NCBI GenBank assembly: GCA_033782935.1
Contig: JAWQEG010000003.1
Location: forward strand, 1,624,501 to 1,688,500
Length of the DNA: 64,000 nt
Source of the DNA: Petrolisthes cinctipes
Taxonomy: Eukaryota > Arthropoda > Malacostraca > Decapoda > Porcellanidae
Reading direction: 5' to 3'
How positions within the stretch are numbered: position 1 is the first letter of the stretch; each line of letters starts with the position of its first letter. Under the pieces are notes generated by a model. That model had not been told where the DNA came from. It did no database searches and worked only from the letters and a program-made list of their open reading frames with translations. Below, in pieces: positions 35,132 to 48,974 of this stretch. The position numbers and the translations under genes are program-made.

Positions 35132-36849
35132 CATGTACAGATCGCTTCTGGGACCCAAAAATATCGAATTTTCGGGTGTTTTGAGGTTGTATTTGAGATA
35201 TAAACGAGTGAAGAAGATGCATACACATATTGACTTTGGGCACCTAAAATATCGATTTTCAGCATGTTTTGGGCCTGTATCTGAGTAGGCATGTACAGAT
35301 CGCTTCTGGGAACCCAAAATATCGAATTTTCGGGTGTTTTCAGACTGAATATGAGATATAAACAGATACTGAAGATCCATGCACATATCGACTTTTGGGG
35401 ACCTAAAATATCGATTTTGAGCATGTTTTGGGTCTGTATCTTGAAAACATTCTAACTAGGAGTAGACATGTACAGATCGCTTCTAGGACCCAAAAATACC
35501 GAAGTTTCGGGTGTTTTGAGCCTGAATTTGAGATATAAACGGGTACAGATGATGCATGCACATATCGACTTTTGACACTTAAAATATCGATTTTTAGCAT
35601 GTTTTGAGCCTATATTTTGAAAACATTCTAGCACTGAGTAGGCATGTACAGATCGCTTCTGGGACCCAAAAATATCGAATTTTCGGGTGTTTTGAGGTTG
35701 AATTTGGGATATAAACGGGTACAGAAGATGCATCCACATATCGACTTTTGGGCACCTAAAAGATCGATTTTCAGTATGTTTTGGGCCTGTATATTATAAA
35801 TACTCTACCACGGAGTAGGCATGTACAGATCGCTTCTGGGAACCCAAAATATCGAATTTTCGGGTGTTTTGAGCCTGAATTTGAGATATAAATGGGTACA
35901 GAAGATGCATGCACATATTGACTTTTGGGCACCTAAAATATCTATTTTGAGCATGTTTTGGGTCTGTATCTTGAAAACATTCTAACTAGGAGTAGACATG
36001 TACAGATTGCTTCTAGGACCCAAAAATACCGAATTTTCGGGTGTTTTGAGCCTGAATTTGAGATTTAAACGGGTACAGAAGATGCATGCACATATCGACT
36101 TTGGACACTTAAAATATCGATTTTTAGCTTGTTTTGAGCCTATATTTTGAAAACATTCTAGCACTGAGTAGGCATGTACAGATCGCTTCGGGGACCACAA
36201 AATATCGAATTTTCGGGTGTTTTGAGGTTGAATTTGAGATATAAACGGGTACAGAAGATGCATCCACATATCGACTTTTGGGCACCTAAAAGATCGATTT
36301 TCAGTATGTTTTGGGCCTGTATTTTGAAAATACTCTAACACGGAGTAGGCATGTACAGATCGCCTCTGGGACCCCAAAATATCGAATTTTCGGGTGTTTT
36401 GGGCCTGAATTTGAAATATCGACTTTGGACACCTAAAATATCGATTTTTAGCATGTTTTGGGCCTATATTTTAAAAATATTCTAGCACTGGGTAAGCATG
36501 TACAGATCGCTTCTGGGACCCCAAAATATCGAGTTTTCGGGTGTTTTGAGCCGGAATTTCAGATATAAATGTGTACAAAAGATGCATGCACATATCGACT
36601 TTTGGGCACCTAAAATATCGATTTTGAGCATGTTTTGGGTCTGTATCTTGAAAACATTTTAAATAGGAGTAGGCATGTACTGATCGCTTCTAGGACCCAA
36701 AAATACCGAATTTTCGGGTGTTTTGAGCCTGAATTTGAGATATAAACGGGTACAGAAGATGCATGCACATATCGACTTTGGACACTTAAAATATCGATTT
36801 TTAGCATGTTTTGAGCCTATATTTTGAAAACATTCTAGCACTGAGTAGG
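35132..36849. repeat. 10-monomer HOR, second unit, 1718 bp
   Basis: Follows the previous unit with the same class order and the same markers (ACCGAAGTTTCGGG, GTACTGATCGC at 36680). A following third unit is not maintained: after about 36870 the sequence changes to GACCCAAGAATATCG and ATGCATCCACGTATCG, a different c subfamily. Confidence 0.88.
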
Positions 36850-39492
36850 CATGTACAGATCGCTTCTGGGACCCAAGAATATCGAATTTTTGGGTGTTTT
36901 GAGGTTGAATTTGAGATATAAACGGGTACAGAAGATGCATCCACGTATCGACTTTTGGGCACCTAACAGATCGATTTTCTGTATGTTTTTGGCCTGTATT
37001 TTGAAATTACTCTAACACGGAGTAAGCATGTACAGATCGCTTCTATGACCCCAAAATATCGAATTTTCGGGTGTTTAGGGCCTGAATTTGAGATATCGAC
37101 TTTGGGCACCTAAAATATCGATTTTTAGCATGTTTTGGGCCTATAATTTTTAAAATATTCTGGCACTGAGTAGGCATGTACAGATCGCTTCTGGGAACCC
37201 AAAATATCGAATTTTCGGGTGTTTTGAGCCTGAATATGAGATATAAACAGATACTGAAGATCCATGCACATATCGACTTTTGGGCACCTAAAATATCGAT
37301 TTTGAGCATGTTTTGGGTCTGTATCTTGAAAACATTCTAACTAGGAGTAGACATGTACAGTTCGCTTCTAGGACCCAAAAATACCGAATTTTCGGGTGTT
37401 TTGAGCCTGAATTTGAGATATAAACGGATACAGAAGATGCATGCACATTTTGACTTTGGACACTTAAAATATCGATTTTTAGCATGTTTTTAGCGTATAT
37501 TTTGAAACCATTCTAGCACTGAGTAGGCATGTATATATCGCTTCTGGGACCCAAAAATATCGAATTTTCGGGTGTTTTGAGGTTAAATTTGAAATATAAA
37601 CGAGTGCAGAAGATGCATGCACATATTGACTTTGGGCACCTAAAATATCGATTTTTAGCATGTTTTGGGCCTGTATCTGAGTAGGCATGTACAGATCGCT
37701 TCTGGGAACCCAAAATATCGAATTTTCGGGTGTTTTGAGGTTGAATTTGGGATATAAACGGGTACAGAAGATGCATTCATATATTGACTTTAGGTACCTA
37801 AAATATCGATTTTCAGCATGTTTTGGGCCTGTATCTGAGTAGGCATGTAGAGATCGCTTCTGGGACCCCAAAATATCGAATTTTCGGGTGCTTTGAGCCT
37901 GAATTTGAGATATAAATGGGTACAGAAGATGCATGCACATATCGACTTTTGGGCACCTAAAATATCGATTATGAGCATGTTTTGGGTCTGTATCTTGAAA
38001 ACATTTGAACTAGGCGTAGACATGTACAGATCGCTTCTAGGACCCAAAAATACCGAATTTTCGGGTGTTTTGAGCCTGAATTTGAGATATAAACGGGTAC
38101 AGAAGATGCATGCACATATCGACTTTGCACATTTAAAATATCGATTTTTAGCATGTTTTGAGCCTATATTTTGAAAACATTCTAGCACTGAGTAGGCATG
38201 TACATATCGCTTCTGGGACCCAAAAATATCGAATTTTCGGGTGTTTTGAGGTTAAATTTGAAATATAAACGAGTGCAGAAGATGCATGCACATATTGACT
38301 TTGGGCACCTATAATATCGATTTTCAGCATGTTTTGGGCCTGTATCTGAGTAGGCATGTACAGATCGCTTCTGGGAACCCAAAATATCGAATTTTCGGGT
38401 GTTTTGAGGTTGAATTTGGGATATAAACGGGTACAGAAGATGCATTCATATATTGACTTTGGGCACCTAAAATATCGATTTTCAGCATGTTTTGGGCCTG
38501 TATCTGAGTAGGCATGTACAGATCGCTTCTGGGAACCTAAAATATCGAATTTTCGGGTGTTTTGAGCCTGAATATGAGATATAAACAGGTACTGAAGATC
38601 CATGCACATATCGACTTTTGGGCACCTAAAATATCGATTTTGAGCATGTTTTGGGACTGTATCTTGAAAACATTTTAACTAGGAGTAGGCATGTACAGAT
38701 CGCTTCTAGGACCCAAAAATACCGAATTTTCGGGTGTTTTGAGCCTGAATTTGAGATATAAACGGGTACAAAAGATGCATGCACATATCGACTTTGGACA
38801 CATAAAATCTAGATTTTTAGCATGTTTTGAGCCTATATTTTAAAAACATTCTAGCACTGAGTAGGCATGTACTGATCGCTTCTGGGACCCAAAAATATCG
38901 AATTTTCGGGTGTTTTGAGGTTGAATTTGAAATATAAACGAGTGAAGAAGATGCATGCACATATTGACTTAGGGCACCTAAAATATCGATTTTCAGAATG
39001 TTTTGGGCCTGTATCGGAATAGGCATGTACAGATCGCTTCTGGAAACCCAAAATATTGAATTTTCGGGTGTTTTGAGCCTGAATATGAGATATAAACAGG
39101 TACTGAAGATCCATGCACATATCGACTTTTGGGCACCTAAAATATCGATTTTGAGCATGTTTTGGGTCTGTATCTTGAAAACATTTTAACTAGGAGTAGG
39201 CATGTACAGATCGCTTCTAGGACCCAAAAATACCAAATTTTCGGGTGTTTTAAGCCTGAATTTGAGATATAAACGGGTACCGAAGATGCATGCACATATC
39301 GACTTTTGACACTTAAAATATCGATTTTTAGCATGTTTTTAGCCGATTTTTTGAAAACATTCTAGCACTGAGTAGGCATGTACAGATCGCATGGGGGACC
39401 CAAAAATATCGAAATTTCGGGTGTTTTAAGGTTGAATTTGGGATATAAACGGGTACAGAAGATGCATCCACATATCGACTTTTGGGCACCTA
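36086..39492. repeat. Satellite between the two 3.4-kb block copies
   Basis: The start overlaps the end of the second 1718-bp unit. The rest is irregular, with pairs of adjacent e monomers (37.5-37.8 kb; 38197-38354 and 38355-38512) and a stretch at 38.83-39.49 kb that reappears near 62.75-63.4 kb. No gene. Confidence 0.78.
38197..38512 (+). repeat. Tandem pair of class e monomers (2 x 158 bp)
   Basis: Two adjacent copies both end GGGCCTGTATCTGAGTAGG. The first has the rare CACCTATAATATCG; the second has ATGCATTCATATATTGAC. The same pair with the same variants occurs at 39701-40016, 1504 bp downstream. The usual successor of e is a. Confidence 0.85.
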
Positions 39493-42400
39493 AAAGATCG
39501 ATTTTCAGTATGTTTTGGGCCTGTATTTTGAAAATACTCTAACACGGAGTAGGCATGTACAGATCACTTCTGGGACCCCAAAATATCGAATTTTCGGGTG
39601 TTTTGGGCATGAATTTGAAATATCGACTTTGCACATTTAAAATATCGATTTTTAGCATGTTTTGAGCCTATATTTTGAAAACATTCTAGCACTGAGTAGG
39701 TATGTACATATCGCTTCTGGGACCCAAAAATATCGAATTTTCGGGTGTTTTGAGGTTAAATTTGAAATATAAACGAGTGCAGAAGATGCATGCACATATT
39801 GACTTTGGGCACCTATAATATCGATTTTCAGCATGTTTTGGGCCTGTATCTGAGTAGGCATGTACAGATCGCTTCTGGGAACCCAAAATATCGAATTTTC
39901 GGGTGTTTTGAGGTTGAATTTGGGATATAAACGGGTACAGAAGATGCATTCATATATTGACTTTGGGCACCTAAAATATCGATTTTCAGCATGTTTTGGG
40001 CCTGTATCTGAGTAGGCATGTACAGATCGCTTCTGGGAACCCAAAATATCGAATTTTCGGGTGTTTTGAGCCTGAATATGAGATATAAACAGATACTGAA
40101 GATCCATGCACATATCGACTTTTGAGCACCTAAAATTTCGATTTTGAGCATGTTATGGGTCTGTATCTTGAAAACATTCTAACTAGGATTAGACATGTAC
40201 AGATCGCTTCTAGGACCCAAAAATACCGAATTTTCGGGTGTTTTGAGCCTGAATTTGAGATATAAACGGGTACCGAAGATGCATGCACATATCGACTTTG
40301 GACACTTAAAATATCGATTTTTAGCATGTTTTGAGCCTATATTTTGAAAACATTCTAGCACTGAGTAGGCATGTACAGATCGCTTCTGGGACTCAAAAAT
40401 ATCGAATTTTCGGGTGTTTTAAGGTTGTATTTGAGATATAAACGAGTGAAGAAGATGCATACACATATTGACTTTGGGCACCTAAAATATCGATTTTCAG
40501 CATGTTTTGGGCCTGTATCTGAGTAGGCATGTACAGATCGCTTCTGGGAACCCAAAATATCGAATTTTCGGGTGTTTTCAGCCTGAATATGAGATATAAA
40601 CAGATACTGAAGATGCATGCACATATCGACTTTTGGGGACCTAAAATATCGATTTTGAGCATGTTTTGGGTCTGTATCTTGAAAACATTCTAACTAGGAG
40701 TAGACATGTACAGATCGCTTCTGGGACCCAAAAATACCGAAGTTTCGGGTGTTTTGAGCCTGAATTTGAGATATAAACGGGTACAGATGATGCATGCACA
40801 TATCGACTTTTGACACTTAAAATATCGATTTTTAGCATGTTTTGAGCCTATATTTTGAAAACATTCTAGCACTGAGTAGGCATGTACAGATCGCTTCTGG
40901 GACCCAAAAATATCGATTTTTCGGGTTTTTTGAGGTTGAATTTGGAATATAAACGGGTACAGAAGATGCATCCACATATCGACTTTTGGGCACCTAAAAG
41001 ATCGATTTTCAGTATGTTTTGGGCCTGTATATTAAAAATACTCTAACACGGAGTAGGCATGTACAGATCGCTTCTGGGAACCCAAAATATCGAATTTTCG
41101 GGTGTTGTGAGCCTGAATTTGAGATATAAATGGGTACAGAAGATGCATGCACATATCGACTTTTGGGCACCTAAAATATCGATTTTGAGCATGTTTTGGG
41201 TCTGTATCTTGAAAACATTCTAACTAGGAGTAGACATGTACAGATAGCTTCTAGGACCCAAAAATACCGAATTTTCGGGTGTTTTGAGTATGAATTTGAG
41301 ATTTAAACGGGTACAGAAGATGCATGCACATATCGACTTTGGACACTTAAAATATCGATTTTTTAGCTTGTTTTGAGCCTATATTTTGAAAACATTCTAG
41401 CACTGAGTAGGCATGTACAGATCGCTTCGGGGACCACAAAATATCGAATTTTCGGGTGTTTTGAGGTTGAATTTGAGATATAAACGGGTACAGAAGATGC
41501 ATCCACATATCGACTTTTGGGCACCTAAAAGATCGATTTTCAGTATGTTTTGGGCCTGTATTTTGAAAATACTCTAACTCGGAGTAGGCATGTACAGATC
41601 GCCTCTGGGACCCCAAAATATCGAATTTTCGGGTGTTTTGGGCCTGAATTTGAAATATCGACTTTGGACACCTAAAATATCGATTTTTAGCATGTTTTGG
41701 GCCTATATTTTAAAAATATTCTAGCACTGGGTAGGCATGTACAGATCGCTTCTGGGACCCCAAAATATCGAGTTTTAGGGTGTTTTGAGCCTGAATTTCA
41801 GATATAAATGGGTACAGAAGATGCATGCACATATCGACTTTTGGGCACCTAAAATATCGATTTTGAGCATGTTTTGGGTCTGTATCTTGAAAACATTTTA
41901 ACTAGGAGTAGGCATGTACTGATTGCTTCTATGACCCAAAAATACCGAATTTTCGGGTGTTTTGAGCCTGAATTTGAGATATAAAAGGGTACAAAAGATG
42001 CATGCACATATCGACTTTGGACACTTAAAATCTAGATTTTTAGCATGTTTTGAGCCTATATTTTGAAAACATTCTAGCACTGAGTAGGCATGTACAGATC
42101 GCTTCTGGGACTCAAAAATATCGAATTTTCGGGTGTTTTGAGTTTGTATTTGAGATATAAACGAGTGAAGAAGATGCATACACATATTGTCTTTGGGCAC
42201 CTAAAATATCGATTTTCAGCATGTTTTGGGCCTGTATCTGAGTAGGCATGTACAGATCGCTTCTGGGAACCCAAAATATCGAATTTTCGGGTGTTTTCAG
42301 CCTGAATATTAGATATAAACAGATACTGAAGATCCATGCACATATCGACTTTTGGGGACCTAAAATATCGATTTTGAGCATGTTTTGGGTCTGTATCTTG

Positions 42401-43041
42401 AAAACATTCTAACTAGGAGTAGACATGTACAGATCGCTTCTAGGACCCAAAAATACCGAAGTTTCTGGTGTTTTGAGCCTGAATTTGAGATATAAACGGG
42501 TACAGATGATGCATGCACATATCGACTTTTGACACTTAAAATATAGATTTTTAGCATGTTTTGAGCCTATATTTTGAAAACATTCTAGCACTGAGTAGGC
42601 ATGTACAGATCGCTTCTGGGACCCAATAATATCGAATTTTCGGGTGTTTTGAGGTTGAATTTGGGATATAAACGGGTACAGAAGATGTATCCACATATCG
42701 ACTTTTGGGCACCTAAAAGATCGATTTTCAGTATGTTTTGGGCCTGTATATTAAAAATACTCTAACACGGAGTAGGCAAGTACAGATTGCTTCTGGGAAC
42801 CCAAAATATCGAATTTTCGGGTGTTTTGAGCCTGAATTTCAGATATAAATGGGTACAGAAGATGCATGCACATATCGACTTTTGGGCACCTAAAATATCG
42901 ATTTTGAGCATGTTTTGGGTCTGTATCTTGAGAACATTCTAACTAGGAGTAGGCATGTACAGATCGCTTCTAGGACCCAAAAATACCGAATTTTTGGGTG
43001 TTTTGAGCCTGAATTTGAGATATAAACGGGTACAGAAGATG
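39493..43041. repeat. Block repeated from 32.7-36.1 kb, copy B
   Basis: It carries the 1718/1719-bp HOR from 40370 (second partial unit from 42089). Relative to copy A it has one more 158-bp e monomer (e-e pair at 39701-40016) and one extra T (ATCGATTTTTTAGC near 41360). Similarity ends at about 43041, exactly where a segment resembling the window's first bases begins. Confidence 0.86.
40370..42088. repeat. 10-monomer HOR in block copy B, 1719 bp
   Basis: Same class order and markers as the 33414-35131 unit; one T longer. It restarts at 42089 and continues to about 43040. Confidence 0.88.
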
Positions 43042-45737
43042 CATCCACATATCGACTTTTGGGCACCTAAAAGATCGATTTTCTGTATGTTTTGGGCCTG
43101 TATTTTGAAAATACTCTAACACGGAGTAGGCATGTACAGATCGCTTCTGGGAACCCAAAATATCGAATTTTCGGTTGTTTTGGGCCTGAATTTGAGATAT
43201 CGACTTTGGGCACCTAAAATATCGATTTTTAGCATGTTTTGGGCCTATATTTTGAAAATATTCTAGCACTGAGTAGGCATGTAGAGATCGCTTCTGGGAC
43301 CCCAAAATATCGAATTTTCGGGTGCTTTGAGCCTGAATTTGAGATATAAACGGGTACAGAAGATGCATGCACATATCGACTTTTGGGCACCTAAAATATC
43401 GATTTTGAGCATGTTTTGGGTCTGTATCTTGAATTTTTTTTAACTAGGAGTAGACATGTACAGATCGCTTCTAGGACCCAAAAATACCGAATTTTCGGGT
43501 GTTTTGAGCCTGAATTTGAGATATAAACGGGTACAGAAGATGAATGCACATATCGACTTTTGACACTTATAATATCGATTTTTAGCATGTTTTGAGTCTA
43601 TATTTTGAAAACATTCTAGCACTGAGTAGGCATGTACATATCGCTTCTGGGACCCAAAAATATTGAATTTTCGGGTGTTTTGAGGTTGAATTTGAAATAT
43701 AAACGAGTGCAGAAGATGCATGCACATATTGACTTTGGCCACCTAAAATATCGATTTTAAGCATGTTTTGGGTCTGTATCTTGAAAACATTTTAACTAGG
43801 AGTAGGCATGAACAGATCGCTTCTAGGACCCAAAAATATCGAATTTTCGGGTGTTTTGAGCATGAATTTGAGATATAAACGGGTACAGAAGATGCATGCA
43901 CATATCGACTTTGGACACTTAAAATATCGATTTTTAGCATGTTTTGAGCCTATATTTTAAAAACATTCTAGCACTGAGTAGGCATGTACAGATCGCTTCT
44001 GGGACCCAAAAATATCGAATTTTCGGGTGTTTTGAGGTTGAATTTGAGATATGAACGTGTACAGAAGATGCATCCACATATCGACTTTTGGGCACCTAAC
44101 AGATCGATTTTCTGTATGTTTTGATCCTGTATTTTGAAAATACTCTAACACGGAGTAGGCATGTACAGATCGCTTCTGGGACCCCAAAATATCTAATTTT
44201 CGGGTGTTTGGGCCTGAATTTGAGATATCGACTTTGGGCACCTAAAATATCGATTTTTAACATGTTTTGGGCCTATAATTTGAAAATATTCTAGCACTGA
44301 GTAGGCATGTACATATCGCTTCTGGGACCCCAAAATATCGAATTTTCGGGTGTTTTGAGCCTGAATTTGAGATATAAATGGGTACAGAAGATGCATGCAC
44401 ATATCGACTTTTGGGCACCTAAAATATCGATTTTGAGCATGTTTTGGGTCTGTATCTTTAAAACATTCTAACTAGGAGTAGACATGTACAGATCGCTTCT
44501 AGGACCCAAAAATACCGAATTTTCGGGTGTTTTGAGCCTGAATTTGAGATATAAACGGGTACAGAAGATGCATGCACATATCGACTTTGGACACTTAAAA
44601 TATCGATTTTTAGCATGTTTTGAGCCTATATTTTGAAAACATTCTAGCACTGAGTAGGCATGTACAGATCGCTTCTGGGACCCAAAAATATCGAATTTTC
44701 GGGTGTTTTGAGGTTGAATTTGAGATATAAACGTGTACAGAAGATGCATCGACATATCGACTTTTGGGCACCTAACAGATCGATTTTCTGTATGTTTTGA
44801 TCCTGTATTTTGAAAACATTCTACCACTGGGTAGGCATGTACAGATCGCTTCTGGGACCCAAAAATATCGAATTTTCGGGTGTTTTGAGGTTGAATTTGG
44901 GATATAAACGGGTACAGAAGATGCATCCACATATCGACTTTTGGGCACCTAAAAGATCGATTTTCAGTATGTTTTGGGCCTGTATATTAAAAATACTCTA
45001 ACACGGAGTAGGCATGTACAGATTGCTTCTGGGAACCCAAAATATCGAATTTTCGGGTGTTTTGAGCCTGAATTTCAGATATAAATGGGTACAGAAGATG
45101 CATGCACTTTTCGACTTTTGGGCACCTAAAATATCGATTTTGATCATGTTTTGGGTCTGTATCTTGAAAACATTCTAACTAGGAGTAGACATGTACAGAT
45201 CGCTTCTAGGACCCAAAAATACCGAATTTTTGGGTGTTTTGAGCCTGAATTTGAGATTTAAACGGGTACAGAAGATGCATGCACATATCGACTTTCGACA
45301 CTTAAAATATCGATTTTTAGCATGTTTTGAGCCTATATTTTGAAAACATTCTAGCACTGAGTAGGCATGTACAGATCGCTTCTGGGACCACAAAATATCG
45401 AATTTTCGGGTGTTTTGAGATTGAATTTGAGATATAAACGGGTACAGAAGATGCATCCACATATCGACTTTTGGGCACCTAAAAGATCGATTTTCTGTAT
45501 GTTTTGGGCCTGTATTTTGAAAATACTCTAACACGGAGTAGGCATGTACAGATCGCTTCTGGGAACCCAAAATATCGAATTTTCGGGTGTTTTGGGCCTG
45601 AATTTGAGATATCGACTTTGGGCACCTAAAATATCGATTTTTAACATGTTTTGGGCCTATATTTTGAAAATATTCTAGCACTGAGTAGGCATGTAGAGAT
45701 CGCTTCTGGGACCCCAAAATATCGAATTTTCGGGTGC
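43042..45737. repeat. Mosaic satellite segment related to both 1-560 and 45.8-46.7 kb
   Basis: 43042 onward matches the window start at offset 43041 for about 550 bases, including d then a monomers, AGGCATGTAGAGATCG and the poly-T variant. 43381-44320 matches 45793-46732 at offset 2412. A shared ATGCATCGACATATCG links 44.74 kb to 46.80 kb at offset 2058, 354 bp (two monomers) less. No gene. Confidence 0.82.
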
Positions 45738-47934
45738 TTTGAGCCTGAATTTGAGATATAAATGGGTACAGAAGATGCATGCACATATCGACTTTTGGGC
45801 ACCTAAAATATCGATTTTGAGCATGTTTTGGGTCTGTATCTTGAAAACATTCTAACTAGGAGTAGACATGTACAGATCGCTTCTAGGACCCAAAAATACC
45901 GAATTTTCGGGTGTTTTGAGCCTGAATTTGAGATATAAACGGGTACAGAAGATGAATGAACATATCGACTTTTGACACTTAAAATATCGATTTTTAGCAT
46001 GTTTTGAGCCTATATTTTGAAAACATTCTAGCACTGAGTAGGCATGTACATATCGCTTCTGGGACCCAAAAATATCGAATTTTCGGGTGTTTTGAGGTTG
46101 AATTTGAAATATAAACGAGTGCAGAAGATGCATGCACATATTGACTTTGGCCACCTAAAATATCGATTTTAAGCATGTTTTGGGTCTGTATCTTGAAAAC
46201 ATTTTAACTAGGAGTAGGCATGAAGAGATCGCTTCTAGGACCCAAAAATATCGAATTTTCGGGTGTTTTGAGCATGAATTTGAGATATAAACGGGTACAG
46301 AAGATGCATGCACATATCGACTTTGGACACTTAAAATATCGATTTTTAGCATGTTTTGAGCCTATATTTTAAAAACATTCTAGCACTGAGTAGGCATGTA
46401 CAGATCGCTTCTGGGACCCAAAAATATCGAATTTTCGGGTGTTTTGAGGTTGAATTTGAGATATAAACGTGTACAGAAGATGCATCCACATATCGACTTT
46501 TGGGCACCTAACAGATCGATTTTCTGTATGTTTTGATCCTGTATTTTGAAAATACTCTAACACGGAGTAGGCATGTACAGATCGCTTCTGGGACCCCAAA
46601 ATATCTAATTTTCGGGTGTTTGGGCCTGAATTTGAGATATCGACTTTGGGCACCTAAAATATCGATTTTTAACATGTTTTGGGCCTATAATTTGAAAATA
46701 TTCTAGCACTGAGTAGGCATGTACATATCGCTTCTGGGACCCAAAAATATCGAAATTTCGGGTGTTTTGAGGTTGAATTTGAGATATAAACGTGTACAGA
46801 AGATGCATCGACATATCGACTTTTGGGCACCTAACAGATCGATTTTCTGTATGTTTTGATCCTGTATATTGAAAACATTCTAGCACTGAGTAGGCATGTA
46901 CAGATCACTTCTGGGATGCAAAAATATCGAATTTTCGGGTGTTTTGAGGTTGAATTTAAATATAAACGAGTGCAGAAGATGCATGCACATATTGACTTTG
47001 GGCACCTAAAATATCGATTTTCAGCATGTTTTGGGCCTGTATCTGAGTAGGCATGTACAGATCGCTTCTGGGAACCCAAAATATCGAATTTTCGGGTGTT
47101 TTGAGCCTGAATATGAGATATAAACAGGTACTGAAGATCCATGCACATATCGACTTTTGGGCACATAAAATATCGATTTTGAGCATGTTTTGGGTCTGTA
47201 TCTTGAAAACATTTTAAATAGGAGTAGGCATGTACAGATCGCTTCTAGGACCCAAAAATACCGAATTTTCGGGTGTTTTGAGCCTGAATTTGAGATATAA
47301 ACGGGTACAGAAGATACATGCACAGATCGACTTTGGACACTTAAAATATCGATTTTTAGCATGTTTTGAGCCTATATTTTGAAAACATTCTAGCACTGAG
47401 TAGGCATGTATAGATGGCTTCTGGGACCCAAAAATACCGAATTTTCGGGTGTTTTGAGGTTGAATTTGAGATATAAACGTGTACAGAAGATGCATCCACA
47501 TATCGACTTTTGGGCACCTAACAGATCGATTTTCTGTATGTTTTGATCCTGTATTTTGAAAATACTCTAACACAGAGTAGGCATGTACAGATCGCTTCTG
47601 GGTCCCCAAAATATCGAATTTTAGGGTGTTTTGATCCTGAACTTGAGATATAAATGGGTACAGAAGATGCATGCACATATCGACTTTTGGGCACCTAAAA
47701 TATCGATTTTGAGCATGTTTTGGGTCTGTATCTTGAAAACATTCTAACTAGGAGTAGACATGTACAGATCGCTTCTAGGACCCAAAAATACCGAATTTTC
47801 GGGTGTTTTGAACCTGAATTTGAAATATAAACGGGTACAGAAGATGCATGCACATATCTACTTTGGACACTTAAAATATCGATTTTTAGCATGTTTTGAG
47901 CCTATATTTTGATAACATTCTAGCACTGAGTAGG

Positions 47935-48974
47935 CATGTACAGATCACTTCTGGGACGCAAAAATATCGAATTTTCGGGTGTTTTGAGGTTGAATTTAAA
48001 TATAAACGAGTGCAGAAGATGCATGCACATATTGACTTTGGGCACCTAAAATATCGATTTTCAGCATGTTTTGGGCCTGTATCTGAGTAGGCATGTACAG
48101 ATCGCTTCTGGGAACCCAAAATATCTAATTTTCGGGTGTTTTGAGCCTGAATATGAGATATAAACGGGTACAGAAGATGCATGCACATATCGACTTTTGG
48201 GCACCTAAAATATCGATTTTGAGCATGTTTTGGGTCTGTATCATGAAAACATTCTAACTAGGTGTAGGCATATACAGATAGCTTCTAGGACCCAAAATTA
48301 CCGAATTTTCGGGTGTTTTGAGCCTGAATTTGAGATATAAACGGGTACAGATGATGCATGCACATATCGACTTTTGACACTTAAAATATCGATTTTTAGC
48401 ATGTTTTGAGCCTATATTTTGAAAACATTCTAGCACTGAGTAGGCATGTACAGATCGCTTCTGGGACCCAAAAATATCGAATTTTCGGGTGTTTTGAGGT
48501 TGAATTTGGGATATAAACGGGTACAGAAGATGCATCCACATATCGACTTTTGGGCACCTAAAAGATCGATTTTCAGTATGTTTTCGGCCTGTATATTGAA
48601 AATACTCTAACACGGAGTAGGCATGTACGGATCGCTTCTGGGAACCCAAAATATCGAATTTTCGTGTGTTTTGAGCCTGAATTTGAGATATAAATGGGTA
48701 CAGAAGATGCATGCACATATCGACTTTTGGGCACCTAAAATATCGATTTTGAGCATGTTTTGGGTTTGTATCTTGAAAACATTCTAACTAGGAGTAGACA
48801 TGTACAGATCGCTTCTAGGACCCAAAAATACCGAATTTTCGGGTGTTTTGAACATGAATTTGAAATATAAACGGGTACAGAAGATGCATGCACATATCTA
48901 CTTTGGACACTTAAAATATCGATTTTTAGCATGTTTTGAGCCTATATTTTGAAAACATTCTAGCACTGAGTAGG
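47935..48974. repeat. Hexamer HOR e-a-b-c-a-b (1040 bp)
   Basis: Lengths are 157, 177, 176, 177, 177, 176. The e monomer is one base short (GAATTTAAATATAAACGAG) and carries GATCACTTCTGGGACGC. The unit repeats from 48975 and again in the second large copy at 55809 and 56849. Other markers are GTTTTCGGCCTG and CATGTACGGATCGC. Confidence 0.9.

Larger units (their letters stand above)
32695..36085. repeat. Block repeated near 39.5-43.0 kb, copy A
   Basis: It matches 39493-43041 at offset 6798, which becomes 6956 after a 158-bp e monomer present only in the downstream copy, then 6957 after one extra T there. Rare shared variants are GGGCATGAATTTGAAATATCG with TTGCACATTTAAAATATCG, AGGATTAGACATG, CGATTTTTCGGG, and CGCCTCTGGGACCCC. 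Most of the block is the 1718-bp HOR. Confidence 0.88.
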
